Origin: Anaerostipes rhamnosivorans
GTDB lineage: Bacteria; Bacillota; Clostridia; Lachnospirales; Lachnospiraceae
Direction: 5' to 3'
NCBI RefSeq assembly: GCF_005280655.1
Contig: NZ_CP040058.1
Location: 2,766,001 to 2,830,000 of the forward strand
DNA: 64,000 nucleotides
Shown here: in pieces, positions 26,344 through 36,281 of the stretch
Layout: every line of letters begins with the position of its first letter
How positions within the stretch are numbered: position 1 is the stretch's first letter
Position numbers and translations under genes: made by a program
The notes under the pieces: generated by a model
The model's database searches: none
What the model saw: the letters and a program-made list of their open reading frames with translations, nothing else
What the model was told of the DNA's origin: nothing

Positions 26344-26372
26344 ATCTTAGCATTTTCAAATATCGCTTACAA
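26344..26372 (-). promoter_or_regulatory. promoter of the ascorbate operon
   Basis: TTGTAA (26372-26367), 17 bases, TAAGAT (26349-26344) on the minus strand. Upstream, GCAC-AAAC-GTGC near 26390-26401 is a small inverted repeat that could bind the SorC regulator. Confidence 0.5.
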
Positions 26373-26426
26373 CAAATTCTCAGTTTCCGCACAAACGTGC
26401 AACTTCAATTCTTTATCTTGACAAAA

Positions 26427-26464
26427 AAATAGAGATTGTTCTAAAACTAGAACAATCTCTATTT
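26427..26464 (-). terminator. terminator after nadE
   Basis: A perfect 15-base stem (26427-26441 with 26450-26464) with 8-base loop, followed on the minus strand by TTTTTTT. It ends the rho-to-nadE unit and insulates the ascorbate operon. Confidence 0.92.
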
Positions 26465-26470
26465 CTCTTT

Positions 26471-28369
26471 TTATGATTTCTGCCAGATATTCACGCTGGC
26501 ATCACTCGGCATTCTCAAGTCGCCTCTAGGAGATACCGCCACACTTCCCACCTTCGGTCCGTCCGGCAGGCAGGAGCGCTTAAACTGCTGGCTGAAAAAC
26601 CGCCAGTAGAACTTATCCAGCCATTTTTGTATGGTTTCATCGTCATAGTCCCCTGCAAACGTAAGCTTCGCCATCCGGTAAAGCTTTTCCTTCGGGAATC
26701 CAAATCTCAGCATATAATACAGGAAGAAGTCATGCAGTTCATACGGTCCCACTAAATCTTCCGTCTTTTGTGAGATCACACCGTCCACTGGTGGGAGCAG
26801 TTCAGGACTCACCGGCGTATCCAGCACATCCATCAGCACCTTGGACAGTTTCTCATTTTCCACGGTCTCGGCATAATAAAGCACAAGATAGCGAACCAGG
26901 GTCTTTGGCACAGAACAGTTCACTGCATACATGGACATGTGGTCTCCGTTATAGGTGGCCCAGCCAAGGGCGAGTTCTGACATATCTCCGGTTCCTATGA
27001 CCATACCATTATATTTGTTGGCGATGTCCATGAGAATCTGTGTCCTCTCCCTGGCCTGGGAATTCTCATAGGTCACGTCATGATTGTCTTCCTCATGTTC
27101 AATATCAAGAAAATGCTGTCTTACTGCCTTCTCAATGTTCACTTCCTTGAACGTGGCTCCCAGCTCATGGATCAGGGACACTGCATTTTGATAAGTCCGG
27201 TCTGTAGTCCCAAAACACGGCATCGTCACGCAGATGATGTTTTCCCTTGGGATATCCAGCATATCGAAGGCACGCACTGTCACTAAAACAGCCAGGGTGG
27301 AATCCAATCCGCCGGAAATCCCCACCACGGCATGCCTGCAGTTAGTATGCTCCAGACGTTTTTTAAGCCCCATAGACTGAATGGATAAGATCTCGTCACA
27401 GCGTTTCTCCCGTTCCTGCCGATTAGACGGCACAAACGGATTTTTCGGAAATGTTCTGGAAAGCTGGTTCTCCCTCACCGGAAGGATAAACGGCACTCTC
27501 CGATAATCTTCTGTCTCCTCCTCAAAGAAGGTGGTCATCTTTCTCCGCTCTGCCTCAAGACGCTTTAAATCCAGATCCGCATAAATAATCTCATTGGTAA
27601 ACCTTTTTGCCTCGGCCAGCACCGTTCCGTTTTCGCAGATCAGGTGATGTGCGCTGTAAACTACATCGGTTGTAGATTCCCCTTCCCCTGCGTTGGCATA
27701 TACATAACCGGAAAGAAGCCTTCCAGACTGATTGGATACCAGGTTACTCCTGTAAACTTCCTTCGTTGTTGTCTCCACACTGGCAGACGGATTACAGATC
27801 ACGGTCGCCCCGGCTAAAGCATGGAACGTACTCGGCGGAAGCGGCACCCACAGATCTTCACAGATTTCCATGGCAATGGTCAGTTCCGGAATATTTTCGC
27901 AGGCCAGCAGAATATTGGCTCCAAATGGTACTGTCTCTCCATCCAGCACGATATCCTTCACTTTTCTTTCACCCTTGGCAAAGTGTCTGGCCTCATAAAA
28001 CTCTCCGTAGTTGGGCAGATGAATTTTAGGCACGACACCTAGAATGCGTCCGTTGAACAAAAAGACGCCGCAGTTGTAAAGCTTGTGTTCCACAGTCAAA
28101 GGACAACCCACGGCAACCATCATATCCAGACCTTCCGTGGCTCTTTTGATCTCAAACAGCCCTTTTTGAGAAGCCTCCAGCAAAGGCTCCTGAAGAAACA
28201 GGTCACCGCACGTATATCCGGAAACCACCAGCTCAGAAAAGACCAGAAGACTTGCTCCCTGATCTTTTACCTGTCCTATGATCTTTATGATCTCTTTTGT
28301 GTTATATTCAGGATCTGCGACTTTTACCTTTGGCGTAGCCGCAGCTGCTTTGATAAAACCATCTTTCAT
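26471..28369 (-). CDS. nadE: glutamine-dependent NAD+ synthetase
   Basis: 632-residue two-domain enzyme making NAD from deamido-NAD. The N-terminal nitrilase-type glutaminase domain (to about 290) has the Glu-Lys-Cys set, with the nucleophile in MEICEDLW. The C-terminal synthetase domain has the ATP-pyrophosphatase loop GISGGLDST. Length fits the glutamine-dependent class. It is 3 bases after prfA and ends the operon. Confidence 0.95.
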   Translation of the reverse strand: MKDGFIKAAAATPKVKVADPEYNTKEIIKIIGQVKDQGASLLVFSELVVSGYTCGDLFLQEPLLEASQKGLFEIKRATEGLDMMVAVGCPLTVEHKLYNCGVFLFNGRILGVVPKIHLPNYGEFYEARHFAKGERKVKDIVLDGETVPFGANILLACENIPELTIAMEICEDLWVPLPPSTFHALAGATVICNPSASVETTTKEVYRSNLVSNQSGRLLSGYVYANAGEGESTTDVVYSAHHLICENGTVLAEAKRFTNEIIYADLDLKRLEAERRKMTTFFEEETEDYRRVPFILPVRENQLSRTFPKNPFVPSNRQEREKRCDEILSIQSMGLKKRLEHTNCRHAVVGISGGLDSTLAVLVTVRAFDMLDIPRENIICVTMPCFGTTDRTYQNAVSLIHELGATFKEVNIEKAVRQHFLDIEHEEDNHDVTYENSQARERTQILMDIANKYNGMVIGTGDMSELALGWATYNGDHMSMYAVNCSVPKTLVRYLVLYYAETVENEKLSKVLMDVLDTPVSPELLPPVDGVISQKTEDLVGPYELHDFFLYYMLRFGFPKEKLYRMAKLTFAGDYDDETIQKWLDKFYWRFFSQQFKRSCLPDGPKVGSVAVSPRGDLRMPSDASVNIWQKS

Positions 28370-28372
28370 AAT

Positions 28373-29446
28373 CTACTCTTCTTCCATATTACTTAATTTG
28401 GCTGCCTGGTCCGCAGCAGTTAAACTGTCGATCAGCTCATCCAGGTCTCCGTTCATGATAGAATCCAGTTTGTGAAGGGTCAGTTTGATCCTGTGGTCCG
28501 TCACGCGGCCCTGCGGATAGTTATAGGTCCTGATCTTCTCGGAACGGTCACCGGTTCCCACCTGGCTTTTTCTCTTTTCTGCCTCCGCGTCGTGGGCTTT
28601 CTGCTGTTCCAGTTCATACAGACGGGAACGCAGCACCTTTAACGCTTTATCTTTATTCTTAAGCTGTGACTTCTCATCCTGGCAGGACACTACAATCCCG
28701 GTTGGAAGATGGGTCAGGCGGACAGCGGAATCTGTTGTATTGACGCACTGTCCTCCGTTTCCGGATGCACGGAACACGTCAAACTTACAGTCATTTAAAT
28801 CAACTTCCACCTCCACGTCCTCAACCTCCGGCATGATGGCAACCGTGATGGTGGATGTATGGATCCTTCCGCCGGATTCTGTGGCAGGGATTCTCTGGAC
28901 ACGGTGGACACCGCTTTCATATTTGAACCTGGAATAAGCGCCCTGGCCTGAGATCATGAACACAAGCTCCTTAAAGCCTCCGATTCCGCTTTCATTAAAG
29001 CTCAGTGTCTCAACCTTCCAGCGGCGGCCTTCCGCATAGCTTCTGTACATGCGCGCTACGTCAGCGGCAAACAGGGCTGCCTCGTCACCGCCGGCCCCTG
29101 CGCGGATCTCCACGATAATATTCTTATCGTCATTGGGATCCTTGGGGATCAGGAGGATTTTAAGCTCTTCTTCCAGCCGCTCCACATTAGCCTTGGACTC
29201 AGAGAGCTCTTCCTTAGCCAGTTCCCTCATCTCTTCGTCAGATTCCTCTTCCAAAAGCTCCAGGCTTTCCTCGATGTTCTGTTTTTCCTGAACATATTCC
29301 TTGTACTTTTCTACAATGGGAGACAGGTCACTCTGCTCCTTCATCAAATCCCTGAAACGGTTCTGGTCTCCGGCCACATCCGGGTCGTTGAGCTGCTGGA
29401 GCACAGTATCTAAGCGCTCCACTAAACTTTCTAATTTATCAAACAT
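28373..29446 (-). CDS. prfA: peptide chain release factor 1
   Basis: 357-residue RF1 reading UAA and UAG. It has the GGQ hydrolysis loop [10 protein letters not shown] near residue 230; the stop-recognition region lies just upstream of it. Its start overlaps the end of prmC, the methylase for its GGQ glutamine, by 8 bases. GAAGGAG precedes the ATG. Confidence 0.96.
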   Translation of the reverse strand: MFDKLESLVERLDTVLQQLNDPDVAGDQNRFRDLMKEQSDLSPIVEKYKEYVQEKQNIEESLELLEEESDEEMRELAKEELSESKANVERLEEELKILLIPKDPNDDKNIIVEIRAGAGGDEAALFAADVARMYRSYAEGRRWKVETLSFNESGIGGFKELVFMISGQGAYSRFKYESGVHRVQRIPATESGGRIHTSTITVAIMPEVEDVEVEVDLNDCKFDVFRASGNGGQCVNTTDSAVRLTHLPTGIVVSCQDEKSQLKNKDKALKVLRSRLYELEQQKAHDAEAEKRKSQVGTGDRSEKIRTYNYPQGRVTDHRIKLTLHKLDSIMNGDLDELIDSLTAADQAAKLSNMEEE

Positions 29447-30293
29447 CTTCTTCTCCTTCTGTCAGCGTTCCGATGACCATCCGGTCAAGGCCCGCCAAGT
29501 CTTTCTTTATCTTCACAGAGGAAAAACCAGCTTCCTCCATCATCGTTTTTACCGCCGGCCCCTGGTCATAGCCGATCTCAAACACAAGCGTGCCGCCTGC
29601 GTTTAAGTAGTCCGGGGCCTCTCTTACAAGCTTCCGGTAAAAATAAAGCCCGTCCTCTTTGCCGTCAAGAGCCAGCATCGGCTCGTGATCCTTCACCTCC
29701 GGCATCAGTTCCATACAGTCTTTCGTAGGAATATATGGGGGATTGGAGATGATCAGGTCATAGGATCCCTCCACCCCGGAAAAGAGGTCACTCTTTTTAA
29801 ATTTTACCATAGGAGCCAGTCTTCTTCCATTCTCTTTTGCAATTTCCAAAGCCTTTTCATCAATGTCCGTGCCGACACAGATCTTCGGCTCTAGCATCAG
29901 ACACAAGCTGATGGCGATACAGCCGGACCCTGTACATACGTCAAGGATACTCTCATGAGAGTATCCTCCTTGGACAACTGCCTCTATGACACATTCTGTA
30001 TCCTGTCTCGGTATGAGCACATCCGGTGTTACCCGGAATGTATACCCCATAAAATCCTGGGTCCCGGTCAGATACTGGAGAGGAATCCTCTCTGTAACTC
30101 TTCTCTCCAGCAATGCTTTGTATCTCTCTAATTCTTCCCCATCTTCCACCGGTGCAGTCATGGAAAACAAATAATCTTCCCTGCTAAGCGAAAAACTGTG
30201 GGAAAACAGATACCAGGCTTCCCCATCCGGGTTGTCGATCCCTGCCTCCCGAAGCTTTTGTGCACCGTAAGTGACCCAAATCTTCCTATTCAC
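29439..30293 (-). CDS. prmC: release factor glutamine methyltransferase
   Basis: 284-residue SAM-dependent N5-glutamine methylase. N-terminal helical domain, then the SAM motif [15 protein letters not shown] and the signature ISNPPYIP. The start is taken as GTG 30293 with AAAGGAA upstream; it overlaps the end of the DUF1385 gene by 8 bases. It modifies PrfA, encoded directly downstream. Confidence 0.93.
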   Translation of the reverse strand: MNRKIWVTYGAQKLREAGIDNPDGEAWYLFSHSFSLSREDYLFSMTAPVEDGEELERYKALLERRVTERIPLQYLTGTQDFMGYTFRVTPDVLIPRQDTECVIEAVVQGGYSHESILDVCTGSGCIAISLCLMLEPKICVGTDIDEKALEIAKENGRRLAPMVKFKKSDLFSGVEGSYDLIISNPPYIPTKDCMELMPEVKDHEPMLALDGKEDGLYFYRKLVREAPDYLNAGGTLVFEIGYDQGPAVKTMMEEAGFSSVKIKKDLAGLDRMVIGTLTEGEEDV

Positions 30294-31218
30294 GTCTGTT
30301 CCTTTCCTTTTCCAGATAAGCCTTCCAGTCAAAAACACCTTCCACTGACTTGATCGCCACCTCGATCATACTCTCATCCGGCTCCTTTGTGGTCAAAAGC
30401 TGCAGACAAAGTCCTGGTTTACTCAACGCTGTGATCACCGGATTGTCTGAATTACCCGCCAGCCGGATGAATTCATAGGAGACTCCGGCGATGACTGGAA
30501 CCAGAAGCAGCCTTAAAACCACCTTCATCCAGACTGTGTCTACCCGGATGAAAAAGAAAAACAGGATGCTGATGATCATGACAACAAACAAAAAACTGGT
30601 TCCGCACCGCTTGTGCAATCTGGAATACTTTTTAATGTTTTCCGGTGTCAGATCCTGCCCTGCCTCCAGGCAGTTGATGGTTTTGTGCTCTGCCCCGTGA
30701 TACATAAAGACCCGCCGGATATCCTGCATCCTGGATATGAGAATGATGTAGCCTAAAAAGATACCCACCCGGATCAATCCTTCCAGCAGAAGAACCGCCG
30801 GACGGCTCATTCCCCATTGTTCAAATATATTGGAAAGAAAATACGGCAGCACCATAAACAGCCCGATAGCGATAGCGAAAGACAGAGCCACGATACATCC
30901 CATGAGAACCCCTTCCCACTTTTCGGAGAAGTGCCTGTTCAGCCACTGTTCCAGCCGGGACGGTTCCTCTTCTTCATCTTCTATAAAATCTGCGGAGTAG
31001 GTCAATGTTTTCATACCGACGACCATGGACTCCACAAAGTTTACGACTCCCCGCAGGATCGGAAGCTTTAAAACCGGATATCGGTCGGAAATACTCGTAT
31101 AATGGTCGATCTTTGTCTCGATCTCTCCATCCGGCTTTCTCACGGATACTGCGTAACGGTCCTCATTCTTCATCATGACACCTTCCATGACCGCCTGTCC
31201 GCCAATCCTTACATTCAT
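30286..31218 (-). CDS. DUF1385 membrane protein (YqhQ-like)
   Basis: 310 residues with the hallmark N-terminus IGGQAVMEGVMMKNEDRYAV and about four membrane helices (around 105-230). The central FMYHGAEHKTINCLE is a conserved His/Glu motif of the family. Function is not established. The gene order rpmE-DUF1385-prmC-prfA is conserved in clostridia. Confidence 0.9.
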   Translation of the reverse strand: MNVRIGGQAVMEGVMMKNEDRYAVSVRKPDGEIETKIDHYTSISDRYPVLKLPILRGVVNFVESMVVGMKTLTYSADFIEDEEEEPSRLEQWLNRHFSEKWEGVLMGCIVALSFAIAIGLFMVLPYFLSNIFEQWGMSRPAVLLLEGLIRVGIFLGYIILISRMQDIRRVFMYHGAEHKTINCLEAGQDLTPENIKKYSRLHKRCGTSFLFVVMIISILFFFFIRVDTVWMKVVLRLLLVPVIAGVSYEFIRLAGNSDNPVITALSKPGLCLQLLTTKEPDESMIEVAIKSVEGVFDWKAYLEKERNRRE

Positions 31219-31269
31219 ATTCTGTCCGTCCTTCCTGTTTCACTGCAATGCAATTGCTTATACAACAAA

Positions 31270-31299
31270 ATAGGCTGAGATTTCTCAACCTCAACCTAT
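31270..31299 (-). terminator. hairpin after rpmE
   Basis: ATAGGTTGAG pairs with CTCAGCCTAT on the minus strand, followed by TTTTGTTGT. Read-through would be needed for DUF1385 to be transcribed from the rpmE promoter. Confidence 0.7.
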
Positions 31300-31312
31300 C
31301 ATTTCCCGTTTT

Positions 31313-31513
31313 CTACTTAGTACCATACTTACGATTGAACTTGTCAATACGTCCGCGAGCTTGAGTAGCTTTCTGTTGTCCAGTGTAAAAAGAATGACAC
31401 TTAGAACAGATTTCAACGTGGATATCTTCCTTTGTAGAACCTGTTACAAATTCGTTACCGCAGTTGCAAACTACCTTTGCCTGATGGTATTCTGGATGGA
31501 TTCCTTCGCGCAT
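31313..31513 (-). CDS. rpmE: 50S ribosomal protein L31 (zinc-binding form)
   Basis: 66-residue L31 with the cysteine set CNCGNEF and CSKCHSF that marks the zinc-containing form (C+). Start MREGIHPEY is canonical; GAGGTG precedes it. It has its own promoter. Confidence 0.97.
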   Translation of the reverse strand: MREGIHPEYHQAKVVCNCGNEFVTGSTKEDIHVEICSKCHSFYTGQQKATQARGRIDKFNRKYGTK

Positions 31514-31581
31514 GTTTCTTCACCTCTTTGATCTTAGTTTATCTTAAACATTCCTTTTGTTTATTCTTAAACAGCTTTCTC

Positions 31582-31610
31582 ATTATATCACAGCATCTCT
31601 TACAATGCAA
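31582..31610 (-). promoter_or_regulatory. promoter of rpmE
   Basis: TTGCAT (31610-31605), 17 bases, TATAAT (31587-31582) on the minus strand, directly after the rho stop codon. Confidence 0.75.
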
Positions 31611-31622
31611 ATATTTTTTCGC

Positions 31623-32966
<1,344 letters not shown>

Positions 32967-32996
32967 AGAATATTCTCCTTTGTTTAAAAGCACAAT

Positions 32997-33025
32997 ACTA
33001 TAAATTAGATTGATTCAAATTGCAA
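32997..33025 (-). promoter_or_regulatory. promoter of rho
   Basis: TTGCAA (33025-33020), 17 bases, TATAGT (33002-32997) on the minus strand; predicted start about 25 bases before the rho ATG. Confidence 0.65.
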
Positions 33026-33097
33026 TTTTCAGTTCGGGAAAATGGATGATGTATCCGATGACCTGTGATCTGACCGGTCCCTACAGAATTGTAATCA

Positions 33098-33119
33098 TAA
33101 GAGGGAAATTTCCCTCTTA
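33098..33119. promoter_or_regulatory. 22-bp perfect palindrome between sigF and rho
   Basis: TAAGAGGGAAA followed by its exact complement. It lies 20 bases after sigF. No T-run follows on the minus strand, so it is a weak terminator at best; a protein-binding site is an alternative. Confidence 0.5.
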
Positions 33120-33138
33120 GATTATATTAACACATTTT

Positions 33139-33864
33139 TCAACTATGTCCAAGAATTTGTTTTCTCATACGCAGTAAAATTTTCTTCTCCATTCTTGAAA
33201 CCTGCACCTGGGATATAGAAAGCTTCTTTGCGATCTCCTGCTGTGTCTTTCCATGGAAATACCGCATTGTGATCAATTCTCGCTCATCCCCGGACAGAGC
33301 GTCCATAAGTTCTTCCAGAATTACATGGTTGATCACCGTCTCTGACTCATTTTCTTCTCCAGGCAGCTTGTCCACTAAAAGCACCTGGCTGTCATCACTC
33401 TGATAAGAAGCCTGATAAATGGATTCCACATCCTTATTTGCCTCCAGCGCTACCACGATCTCATCCCTGGCGATCTTAGTCTCCTTAGAAAGCTCATCGA
33501 TGGTTGCCTCCCTGTTGTACTTCATGGCAAAGGCCTCTCCTGCCTGCCGGACTTGGTATGCGATCTCTTTTAATGACCGGCTGACTTTAATCATCCCGTC
33601 ATCCCTTAAAAAACGTTTAATCTCTCCTGTAATCATAGGCACCGCGTAAGTCGAAAATTTCACATCATAGGACAGGTCAAACTTGTCCACAGCTTTTAAA
33701 AGCCCGATGCTGCCAATCTGGAACAGATCCTCAGGCTCATGGCCCCGCCCGGTAAAACGTTTTACCACGCTCCAGATCAGGCCCATGTTGTCGAGCACTA
33801 TTTTCTCTCTTGCATCCTGATCTCCTTCTTTCGTAAGCTTTAATAACTCTCTAGTCTCGTCCAT
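33139..33864 (-). CDS. sigF: forespore sigma factor sigma-F
   Basis: 241-residue sporulation sigma factor of the SigF/SigG group. Region 2 (DLFQIGSIGLLKAVDKFDLS, KFSTYAVPMITGEIKRFLRDD) and region 4 (GKTQQEIAKKLSISQVQVSR) are clear. The arrangement after spoIIAA and spoIIAB identifies sigma-F. It is held by SpoIIAB until asymmetric division. Confidence 0.96.
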   Translation of the reverse strand: MDETRELLKLTKEGDQDAREKIVLDNMGLIWSVVKRFTGRGHEPEDLFQIGSIGLLKAVDKFDLSYDVKFSTYAVPMITGEIKRFLRDDGMIKVSRSLKEIAYQVRQAGEAFAMKYNREATIDELSKETKIARDEIVVALEANKDVESIYQASYQSDDSQVLLVDKLPGEENESETVINHVILEELMDALSGDERELITMRYFHGKTQQEIAKKLSISQVQVSRMEKKILLRMRKQILGHS

Positions 33865-33873
33865 AGAAAAGAC

Positions 33874-34287
33874 CTATTTCCCAGTCACTTTCTTTTCCAT
33901 GGTGACTTTCGTCCCTTTTCCGGATTGGGAGCTGACTTCAATCTTATCCATAAACGCCTCCATAAAAGAAAATCCCATGCCTGTCCGTTCCTCATCTGCC
34001 TTTGTAGTGTACATAGGCTCCATGGCCTGCTTCACGTCTGGAATTCCCACACCATAGTCTTCAATGGTGATCTTCAGTACATTTCCTTCATTTGAAATAT
34101 CCATACTGATCTTTCCCTGGTCATCGTTGTATCCGTGGACAATACAATTGGTCACTGCCTCAGAAACCGCTGTCTTCACATCTGCCATCTCTTCCATTGT
34201 AGGATCAAATTTCATCATATAGGTTGCAGCCAGTACCCTTGCGATCCCTTCGTTTTCTGATTCGCTGTTGAATTCTAAATGTATCAT
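33874..34287 (-). CDS. spoIIAB: anti-sigma-F factor SpoIIAB
   Basis: 137-residue GHKL-family serine kinase and anti-sigma factor. N-box EAVTNCIVHGY and G1/G2 boxes DYGVGIPD and ERTGMGFSFM are visible. It binds sigma-F and phosphorylates SpoIIAA. AGGGAGGA precedes the start; 19 bases after spoIIAA. Confidence 0.96.
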   Translation of the reverse strand: MIHLEFNSESENEGIARVLAATYMMKFDPTMEEMADVKTAVSEAVTNCIVHGYNDDQGKISMDISNEGNVLKITIEDYGVGIPDVKQAMEPMYTTKADEERTGMGFSFMEAFMDKIEVSSQSGKGTKVTMEKKVTGK

Positions 34288-34306
34288 TCCTTATCCTCCC
34301 TATCGC

Positions 34307-34612
34307 CTATCGTTCATTGATGATCTTATGCAGACCCGCCATGTGTACAATCCGTTTCACTACATCGTTGACATTCACCACGCTTACTGTACCCCCTAAA
34401 GGCTTCAGTTGCTTGTACCGCCCAAGAATCATTCCTACTCCTGAACTGTCCATGAATCCGGTATTTTTAAAGTCGAACTCAATATCCTTGATAGGATATG
34501 ATTTCAGGATCACATCGCATTTATGCCTGACCCGTTCTGCCAAATGGTGATCCAGCTCACCGTCAAGCCTTACATACAATGTCCTGTTTTCAACCTGATA
34601 TTCTGTTGCCAT
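34307..34612 (-). CDS. spoIIAA: anti-anti-sigma factor SpoIIAA
   Basis: 101-residue STAS-domain protein; the phosphorylation site is in GFMDSSGVGM (Ser57 by alignment with the Bacillus protein). When dephosphorylated it displaces sigma-F from SpoIIAB. ATG 34612 follows AGAAGGAG; the longer frame upstream runs through a terminator and is rejected. No clear sigma-H promoter was found in 34613-34710. Confidence 0.96.
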   Translation of the reverse strand: MATEYQVENRTLYVRLDGELDHHLAERVRHKCDVILKSYPIKDIEFDFKNTGFMDSSGVGMILGRYKQLKPLGGTVSVVNVNDVVKRIVHMAGLHKIINER

Positions 34613-34710
34613 AAATTTTTCACTCCTTCTAAAACAAAACGGGCATCCCGCTTCGAGTTCCTTGTAATAACATAGGTCGGTTCGTAGAACTTTCCTATGG
34701 AATAAAAAAA

Positions 34711-34764
34711 CGAAAGAGAAATACACCGGAAGATCTGCTGTCTTCCGGATATATTTCTCTTTCG
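34711..34764 (-). terminator. strong terminator of the long valS-folC unit
   Basis: CGAAAGAGAAATA pairs with TATTTCTCTTTCG, and CCGGAAGA with TCTTCCGG inside it; TTTTTTT follows on the minus strand. It ends the transcript from 46.1 kb and protects spoIIAA. Confidence 0.93.
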
Positions 34765-34792
34765 TGTCTTATAAGTTTCTTTTTCCGCTGTT

Positions 34793-36124
34793 CTAAAGAT
34801 TTTTCGCTTTTTTGTTCTGTAATTGATCTAGATAAGTCTGTGAATTCCTTGCACTGTTCGTACCCGGGAACTTCTTGATGACATCCTCGTATGCCTTGAT
34901 GGCTTTCTCTTTGTCGCCGTTCTTCTCGTAAGATCTTGCCAGATAGAAGTAAGAGCCCACGTTGGTGTCTTTGACTTTGATCGCCTTCTTTAAAGTGCTG
35001 ATGGCATCTTTGTAATTGCCCTGGTTGTATGCGCTGATCCCCTTATTATAGAGGCCTGTCGCCGCATACGGATACACCTTCTGTTCCAGATCGTCATAGA
35101 TCTCCTTCATCTTCTTGGAACCTAATTTGGCCCGGTCGATATCCAGCAGAGCATCCGCTGACTCCGTATACTTACGGTCTCCGTAATATTGCATAGCTGT
35201 CAGCAGGGAATCATAGATCCCTTCCGTCTTGCTGTCCCCTACAAACTCTTTTAATTCCTTTTTAGCCTTCGCCTCAGCTGCCTTTGCCTCTTTGATATCT
35301 TTTTCGTTGCTCTTTAACTGGGTTTCCTTTGCCAGCAGCTGTTCCTTATAATTTTCGATCTTAGATGTATACTTGTAGCTGGACGCCTTTTTGATACTCG
35401 GATATAAGAGCACCAAAGACACAAGGACTCCGATCACAATCCCTCCCACCATGTAAACCATCCGGTGGCGGTTGGACGGCAGTTCCTCGTATTTGCTGAC
35501 GACACTGCTCAGACCTTTTTTCTTTTGTCCTTCTGTGTTTTCTGTACTGCTGTCTTCCGCTTTGATGTCCGCAGGCTTCATGAGAGACTCTGTCTCCTGA
35601 AGATACTCAAGCGCCCTGGGATTCTTGCAGTCGATTTCCAATACCCTTTTTAATGCCTTCTGGGCATCCTTATAGTTCTCATCTTTAATAGAAAGCAGGG
35701 CGATCAGAAGCTGGGCATTGATGAAGTTCGGCATCATTGACACTACATTTTTCAGCTGAATCATCGCAAGATCTTCGTTTTCCTGCTTTGCATATACAAG
35801 TGCCTGATTGTACTTCTTGATCACCTGATTGACCGTATCCAGCTGGACCGGGTTCTCCTGTACATCCTTCAGATAGTCAATGGCCGCGTTGTCTTCCTTT
35901 TTCAGATTGCTGCTGATGACCCACTGGCTCAGCGCAGGGACGATGTCCCCCATCTGATAATAGACCAACCCCAGAAGATTCCTGGCGTTCATGTCATTCT
36001 TATCATAAAATAATGCAGCTTTCAGGTTTTTTACAGCCCCGGTCAGATCGTTGGCGCCCGCTTTTTCCAGTCCAAGGTTGTAGTAGTATTTGGAACTGTT
36101 TTTAATCTTTTCCTTACTCTTCAT
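34793..36124 (-). CDS. membrane-anchored tetratricopeptide-repeat protein
   Basis: 443 residues. The N-terminal half has TPR units (YYNLGLEKAGANDLTGAVKN and others) on the cytoplasmic side, one membrane helix follows near 225-247 (MVYMVGGIVIGVLVSLVLLY), then a coiled coil and further TPRs (SYFYLARSYEKNGDKEKAIK) on the outside. TPRs bind partner proteins; no catalytic motif. ATG 36124 is taken over an upstream TTG. It sits after folC and a small ORF in the valS unit. Function unknown. Confidence 0.8.
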   Translation of the reverse strand: MKSKEKIKNSSKYYYNLGLEKAGANDLTGAVKNLKAALFYDKNDMNARNLLGLVYYQMGDIVPALSQWVISSNLKKEDNAAIDYLKDVQENPVQLDTVNQVIKKYNQALVYAKQENEDLAMIQLKNVVSMMPNFINAQLLIALLSIKDENYKDAQKALKRVLEIDCKNPRALEYLQETESLMKPADIKAEDSSTENTEGQKKKGLSSVVSKYEELPSNRHRMVYMVGGIVIGVLVSLVLLYPSIKKASSYKYTSKIENYKEQLLAKETQLKSNEKDIKEAKAAEAKAKKELKEFVGDSKTEGIYDSLLTAMQYYGDRKYTESADALLDIDRAKLGSKKMKEIYDDLEQKVYPYAATGLYNKGISAYNQGNYKDAISTLKKAIKVKDTNVGSYFYLARSYEKNGDKEKAIKAYEDVIKKFPGTNSARNSQTYLDQLQNKKAKNL

Positions 36125-36137
36125 ATCCGCCACCTTA

Positions 36138-36281
36138 CTATTTCTCTTCTTCAATGTCTTCTTTGATTTCTTTGATCAGATCTTCCACATCTTTTAAATC
36201 ATCACTGTAAATCGCATCTTCTGCCTGGTCCACATCTAAGCAAGGTTCAAACTTCTTTAATTCTTCTCTATAATTGATCAT
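36138..36281 (-). CDS. 47-residue acidic small protein
   Basis: Begins MINYREELKKFEPCLDVDQ and ends in an acidic helix (KDVEDLIKEIKEDIEEEK). The ATG overlaps the folC stop as ATGA, with GGAGGA six bases upstream inside the folC end, which is classic translational coupling; it ends 13 bases before the TPR gene start. No known family recognised. The overlap, ribosome site and amphipathic sequence make it likely real. Confidence 0.7.
   Translation of the reverse strand: MINYREELKKFEPCLDVDQAEDAIYSDDLKDVEDLIKEIKEDIEEEK

Noticed and set aside
34613..34726. N-terminal extension of spoIIAA
   Set aside because: It would run through a strong terminator hairpin (34711-34764); the ATG at 34612 has a perfect ribosome site.
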